DNA of 7,858 bases. Source: a bacterium. Its GTDB lineage: Bacteria; Actinomycetota; Thermoleophilia; Solirubrobacterales; 70-9. Positions 5,026 to 7,858 of the stretch are shown one piece after another. The stretch's first letter is position 1. Each line of letters starts with the position of its first letter. The DNA is taken from the NCBI GenBank assembly GCA_002919115.1, contig PKER01000210.1, positions 1 to 7,858 on the forward strand, given 5' to 3'. The notes beneath the pieces were generated by a model. It was not told where the DNA came from. It saw nothing but the letters and a program-made list of their open reading frames with translations, and made no database searches. Position numbers and translations under genes: made by a program.

Positions 5026-5790
5026 ATGGCCGAAGCTGCGCTCTCGATCCGAGGACTTGCCAAGCGCTACGACGACGGGACGCTCGCGCTCGGCGGATTG
5101 GACCTCGAGGTGCCGGCCGGGAGCTTCTTCGGGCTGCTCGGGCCGAACGGCGCCGGCAAGACGACTTTGATCAGCGCCGTCTGCAACCTGCTGCGCCCGA
5201 CCGGCGGCGAGATCCGGGTGTTCGGGCTCCCCAACTCGAGCCTCGCCGCGCGGCGGATGATCGGGATTGCCGAGCAGGAGCCCAACCTCGACCGGTTCCT
5301 CACCGTGCGCGAGACGCTCATCTACCACGGCGGCTACTACGGGATGACCCGCGCCGAGTCGGCCCGCCGCGCCGACGAGATGATCGACGTGTTCGACCTG
5401 CGCGCGAAGGCCGACGTGCGCGCCCCGAAGCTCTCGGGCGGCCAGAAGCGGCGCCTGCTGCTCGCCCGCGCACTCCTGCACGAGCCGCGGCTCGTGATCC
5501 TCGACGAGCCGACCGCGGGCGTAGACCTCGAGCTGCGGCACGAGCTCTGGCGCTACATCCGCCGCCTGCACGAGCAGGGGACGACGATCGTGCTCACCAC
5601 CCACTACCTCGAGGAGGCGGAGGCGCTCTGCGAGGAGATCGCGCTGATCAGCGGCGGGCGGATCGTCGCGCGCGACACGGCGGACGGCCTCAAGCGCCGC
5701 TATGAGGCGCAGACCCTCGAGGAGGTCTACCTCAAGACCGTCGCCACCGGGCGGCTCGCCGCCGCGCGCGAGGAGGAGGTGCCGGCATGA
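5026..5790 (+). CDS. ABC transporter ATP-binding protein (YadG/NodI-like exporter)
   Basis: The 254-residue ATPase is complete: Walker A GPNGAGKTT (39-47), Q-loop Gln84 in AEQEPNLDRFLTV, signature LSGGQ (136-140), Walker B LVILDEP (156-162), D-loop AGVD (164-167) and H-loop His193 in TTHYLEEAE. Loss of proline after the D-loop (GVDLEL for the common GLDP) is seen in the YadG/NodI-type subgroup. It powers an ABC-2 exporter with the permease encoded by the next gene, overlapping by ATGA, so the two are one operon with coupled translation. The C-terminal ETLEEVYLKTVATGR-like segment is typical of this family. ATG 5026 fits the family N-terminus (SIRGLAKRY); an upstream-extended frame reaches into the hairpin repeats and has no family support. 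No strong Shine-Dalgarno precedes ATG 5026, so its initiation is weak or depends on local structure. Confidence 0.93.
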   Translation: MAEAALSIRGLAKRYDDGTLALGGLDLEVPAGSFFGLLGPNGAGKTTLISAVCNLLRPTGGEIRVFGLPNSSLAARRMIGIAEQEPNLDRFLTVRETLIYHGGYYGMTRAESARRADEMIDVFDLRAKADVRAPKLSGGQKRRLLLARALLHEPRLVILDEPTAGVDLELRHELWRYIRRLHEQGTTIVLTTHYLEEAEALCEEIALISGGRIVARDTADGLKRRYEAQTLEEVYLKTVATGRLAAAREEEVPA

Positions 5791-6590
5791 CCGGCCGCGC
5801 GTACGCGGAGCAGCCCTTCGAGGCGCCCGAGCCCTGGCGCGGGTTCCTCTGGCTCTCGCTGCGCGAGTGCCACCGGGTGCTCCGGCTGTGGACCCAGACC
5901 ACGCTCGCGCCGATCGTCTCCTCGCTGCTCTTCATCATCGTCTTCGGCCTCTCGCTGGGCGGGCGGATCAGCGAGATCCACGGCTACCCCTACGAGATCT
6001 TCATCGTGCCCGGGCTGATCGCGATGGCGATGGCGCAGGCGGTCTACTCGAACAACGCGAGCACGATCTTCCAGGCGCGCAACGACCGCTACATCGACGA
6101 CGTGCTCGCCGCGCCGATGTACGCGTGGCAGATGAATTTGGGCTTCAACGTGGGCGGCTACTTCCGCGCGCTCATGATCGGCGGCGCGCTCACCGCGCTC
6201 GCCGCGCCGCTCACCGGCGCGCCGATCGAGCGGCCGCTGTATCTGCTCGTGGTGGTCCCGCTCCTGCTCGTCGGCTTCGGCGCGCTGGGGACGATCGTGG
6301 GCATCTACGCGCATACGTTCGACCACATCCAGTTCGTCAACAACATCGTGATCCTGCCGCTGACGTTCCTGGGCGGCGTCTTCTACTCGGTCGAGAACCT
6401 CGGCGCGCCCTGGGAGGAGGCCTCCCACGCGAACCCGCTCTTCTACGTGGTCTCGGCGCTGCGCTACGGCTTTCTGGCCGACGCGGACGTGAGCCCGTGG
6501 CTGTCCGCCGCCGTGCTCGCGGTGATCGCGTCGGTTCTCGTCGTCTGGGCGCAGTACCTGTTTTCGACCGGGCGCCGGCTCAAGCCCTGA
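5787..6590 (+). CDS. ABC-2 type transporter permease (YadH/NodJ-like)
   Basis: The 267-residue membrane protein has six predicted helices (about 38-58, 70-88, 118-140, 150-175, 182-203 and 238-260), normal for an ABC-2 permease. The family signature PLTFLGGVFYSVENL (191-205), followed by NPLFYVVSALRYGFLADADV (216-235), closely follows the YadH pattern. FQARNDRYIDDVLAAP (95-110) is the cytoplasmic coupling-type segment after helix 2. ATG 5787 overlaps the ATPase stop, and a purine-rich GAGGAGGAGG at 5770-5779 supplies the ribosome site. Together with the ATPase it should form a 2+2 exporter. The substrate is not evident: YadGH-like systems are annotated as drug, lipid or polysaccharide exporters. 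No regulator gene is adjacent. Confidence 0.93.
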   Translation: MTGRAYAEQPFEAPEPWRGFLWLSLRECHRVLRLWTQTTLAPIVSSLLFIIVFGLSLGGRISEIHGYPYEIFIVPGLIAMAMAQAVYSNNASTIFQARNDRYIDDVLAAPMYAWQMNLGFNVGGYFRALMIGGALTALAAPLTGAPIERPLYLLVVVPLLLVGFGALGTIVGIYAHTFDHIQFVNNIVILPLTFLGGVFYSVENLGAPWEEASHANPLFYVVSALRYGFLADADVSPWLSAAVLAVIASVLVVWAQYLFSTGRRLKP

Positions 6591-6606
6591 TCGGGCCCCC
6601 TCGCGT

Positions 6607-6766
6607 TCAGCGCGCGCGAACGGGGACCCCGCGCATCGCCACGCGCCGCTGGCCGCCCGGGGAGCGCGCCTCGACGCGCAGCGAGCGCCCAAGCCCGGGG
6701 GGGGTAATAGAGGACCGAGCCGTCGGGATCGATCACGCTGTAGCGTCCCGCGCCGCGGCGCCGCAA
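6607..6766 (-). pseudogene. Possible frameshifted hypothetical gene remnant
   Basis: On the minus strand a coding-like stretch GRYSVIDPDGSVLYYPP runs into a C-run (8 C on this strand, plus positions 6697-6704). The same frame then becomes poor. One base over, the sequence reads GLGRSLRVEARSPGG, then QRRVAMRGVPVRAR and stops at TGA 6609-6607. Both halves have strong GC-rich third positions. A one-base indel in the homopolymer would join them into a single C-terminus. Only about 50 residues are visible and no credible start with a ribosome site is seen; the left-hand TTG 6766 is arbitrary. I do not recognise the family. It could be a sequencing error, a decayed gene tail or chance. The rest of 6591-6908 shows no other gene. 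Confidence 0.3.
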
Positions 6767-6908
6767 CCAGCGAGCTTGCGAATTCGTGGACTGCGGACCC
6801 GCATGCTGTTAGTTTTCCGGCCGGTCGCAGGGAGAGATGCACGCAGCTTCCTCGGGGGTATGGCTAGCTTCCCTAGCGACTCAGGGAAACGATGCATGGG
6901 GGACGCTC

Positions 6909-7481
6909 ATGAAGCTTTTCTCGGGGGTAATCGCCGTAGCAGCCGCCGTCGCCTGCTCGATCGCCTGGCTCGGCCTCGCATCCCAGGCCGAAGCCCACAC
7001 CGTCTATGTGCCGACGTGGGCTGTCTTCCCTGATACGCACGGCGGCTTGGTGCCGATCGAGGACGGGGAGGCCCAGGACCCGGTCGAGGGTCCCTGGGGC
7101 ATCGCGGAAGCAGCTGCGATCACGCCCGACGGCGAGAAGCTCTACGTCACGGATTTGAGCTCGGGCACCATCTACGCGATCGACACCCGCTCGCACAAGA
7201 TCGTCGCGGAGATCGCGGGCCCGGCCCACGCGTCCGACATCGCGATCAGCCCCCGCGGCGGCCTCGCGTATGTCGTGAGCCTTGCACGAGTCAGTGCGAT
7301 CGACACGAACGAGGACAAGCTGGTGGGGTCGGTCGGGGCAGGCGACCGGCCGGTCGGCGTGGCCTTCGCCCCGGACGGCGAGCGCGCCTACGTCGCGAAC
7401 TACCAGGACATCTCCGTGATCGACACCGAAACGCACAAGGAGGTCGGGCGGATCGACGACGACCGCATGGTCGATCTTTAG
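6909..7481 (+). CDS. Secreted YVTN beta-propeller protein, N-terminal part up to an in-frame TAG
   Basis: The frame codes for 190 residues: a Sec-type signal peptide (basic MK start, hydrophobic 6-24, likely cleavage after AEA at 27-29), then YVTN-type propeller blades. Blades carry the repeating pattern (I/F)(S/T/A)P-x-G-x-x-(L/A)YV...(V/A)IDT at 71-92, 112-132 and 153-172. The frame then meets TAG at 7479-7481, but the same reading frame continues beyond it with GMAITPDGKTLYVAD, so the stop interrupts a blade. ATG 6909 is chosen because it opens the signal peptide and has GGGGGA at 6898-6903. An upstream in-frame ATG 6837 would put 24 polar residues before the signal sequence. Such proteins are extracellular or surface-bound scaffolds of unknown ligand. 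Confidence 0.8.
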   Translation: MKLFSGVIAVAAAVACSIAWLGLASQAEAHTVYVPTWAVFPDTHGGLVPIEDGEAQDPVEGPWGIAEAAAITPDGEKLYVTDLSSGTIYAIDTRSHKIVAEIAGPAHASDIAISPRGGLAYVVSLARVSAIDTNEDKLVGSVGAGDRPVGVAFAPDGERAYVANYQDISVIDTETHKEVGRIDDDRMVDL

Positions 7482-7484
7482 GGG

Positions 7485-7858
7485 ATGGCGATCACCCCGG
7501 ACGGGAAGACGCTCTATGTGGCCGACGTGGACAAGGACAACGTCCTGGCCATCGACACGGACACGAACGCCGTCGAGGCGACGATCCCAGTGGGCACCTA
7601 CCCCAGGTTCATCGCCCTCACGCCCGACGGCAAGCGCGCCTACGTCGCCAACTGGTTTAGCGACAACGTCTCCGTGATCGACACGGCGACGAACGCCGTG
7701 GAGGAGACGACCTTCCTGGGGAGTGAGGTGTGGGCCGTGGCGGCCGTCCCCAACCAGCCGCCCACCGCCGAGCTCCGCGCCGACGCCCTCGAGGTCTTCG
7801 CAGGCACGCCGGTCACGTTCGACGCCTCCGGCTCAAGCGACGACGAGGGGATCGCAAG
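7485..7858 (+). CDS. YVTN propeller/PKD C-terminal part, downstream of the TAG, truncated by window end
   Basis: In the same frame as the upstream part, the sequence continues with two more blades, AITPDGKTLYVADVDKDNVL (7488-7547) and ALTPDGKRAYVANWFSDNV (7614-7670), each ending in IDT plus TNAVE. It then passes through a linker NQPPTAEL (7753-7776) to the beginning of a PKD-like domain with VFAGTPVTFDASGSSDDEG (7795-7851), and leaves the window open. The ATG at 7485 follows AGGGG too closely to be a convincing independent start. Most likely this is the rest of one gene split by a nonsense change. Reinitiation or readthrough are alternatives. Confidence 0.75.
   Translation, partial: MAITPDGKTLYVADVDKDNVLAIDTDTNAVEATIPVGTYPRFIALTPDGKRAYVANWFSDNVSVIDTATNAVEETTFLGSEVWAVAAVPNQPPTAELRADALEVFAGTPVTFDASGSSDDEGIA

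Noticed and set aside
4929..5063. Minus-strand start reading MYGYVEQIRLTRVAGG through the hairpins
   Set aside because: It arises from translating the GAGGCGGAT repeat and the antisense of the DUF5519 gene. There is no ribosome site and no domain.
6604..6621. Terminator after the ABC permease
   Set aside because: CGTTC and GAACG form only a 5-bp stem around GC repeats, and no T-run follows.
5727..6842. Long minus-strand frame opposite the ABC permease
   Set aside because: Low-complexity Arg/Glu/Asp/His product with no domain. The permease on the plus strand is full length with clear signatures.
6863..6877. GCTAG-N5-CTAGC small inverted repeat upstream of the propeller gene
   Set aside because: A 5-bp stem is too short to separate from chance, and no promoter box lies at a fitting distance.

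Overview
The window is about 70% G+C. It uses GTG as well as ATG starts, packs genes with ATGA overlaps, and carries families common in high-GC Actinomycetota: a berberine-bridge (BBE) type FAD oxidase, a DUF5519 protein, a MarR/YceI pair and a SufR-like Cys-containing HTH regulator. I infer an actinobacterium, perhaps of the Thermoleophilia/Solirubrobacter type. No rRNA or marker gene is present to prove this.

Layout. Positions 1-727 (+): the tail of an HTH regulator with a cysteine-rich effector domain, translationally coupled to a small four-helix CopD-like membrane protein. Positions 730-1206 (-): a MarR regulator. It diverges from a YceI-family gene (1352-1912, +) across an AT-rich spacer with a candidate operator. 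YceI ends at a textbook terminator (1936-1975). Positions 1983-3365 (-): an FAD-linked oxidase. Positions 3498-3747 (+): the relic of a lost ABC exporter. Positions 3760-4200 (-): a small cupin. Positions 4241-4413: a degenerate repeat of about 60 bp. Positions 4497-4874 (+): a DUF5519 'luciferase-like' protein. Positions 4896-4988: two tandem hairpins built from one 9-mer. Positions 5026-6590 (+): an intact ABC-2 exporter (ATPase plus permease, YadGH/NodIJ-like). Positions 6607-6766 (-): a possible frameshifted gene remnant. Positions 6909-7858 (+): a secreted YVTN beta-propeller/PKD protein interrupted by an in-frame TAG and running off the window.

The most striking regulatory signal is a pair of nearly identical promoters about 1 kb apart, reading away from each other. 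Both have TTGACT, a 19-bp spacer holding ACTTCAA-N6-TTGAAGT, then TA(C/G)GGT. The 19-bp spacer with a centred dyad is the hallmark of MerR-family activated promoters. One drives the FAD oxidase (leftward) and the other the DUF5519 gene (rightward), so the two probably form one regulon under a MerR-type protein encoded elsewhere. The cupin sits between them.

The window is otherwise a patchwork of small accessory modules, with two or three decayed genes and two repeat clusters in the spacers. I see no CRISPR array, tRNA, rRNA, transposase, or clearly new multi-gene defence or biosynthetic system. The novelty lies in the regulatory and repeat structure and in the broken genes.
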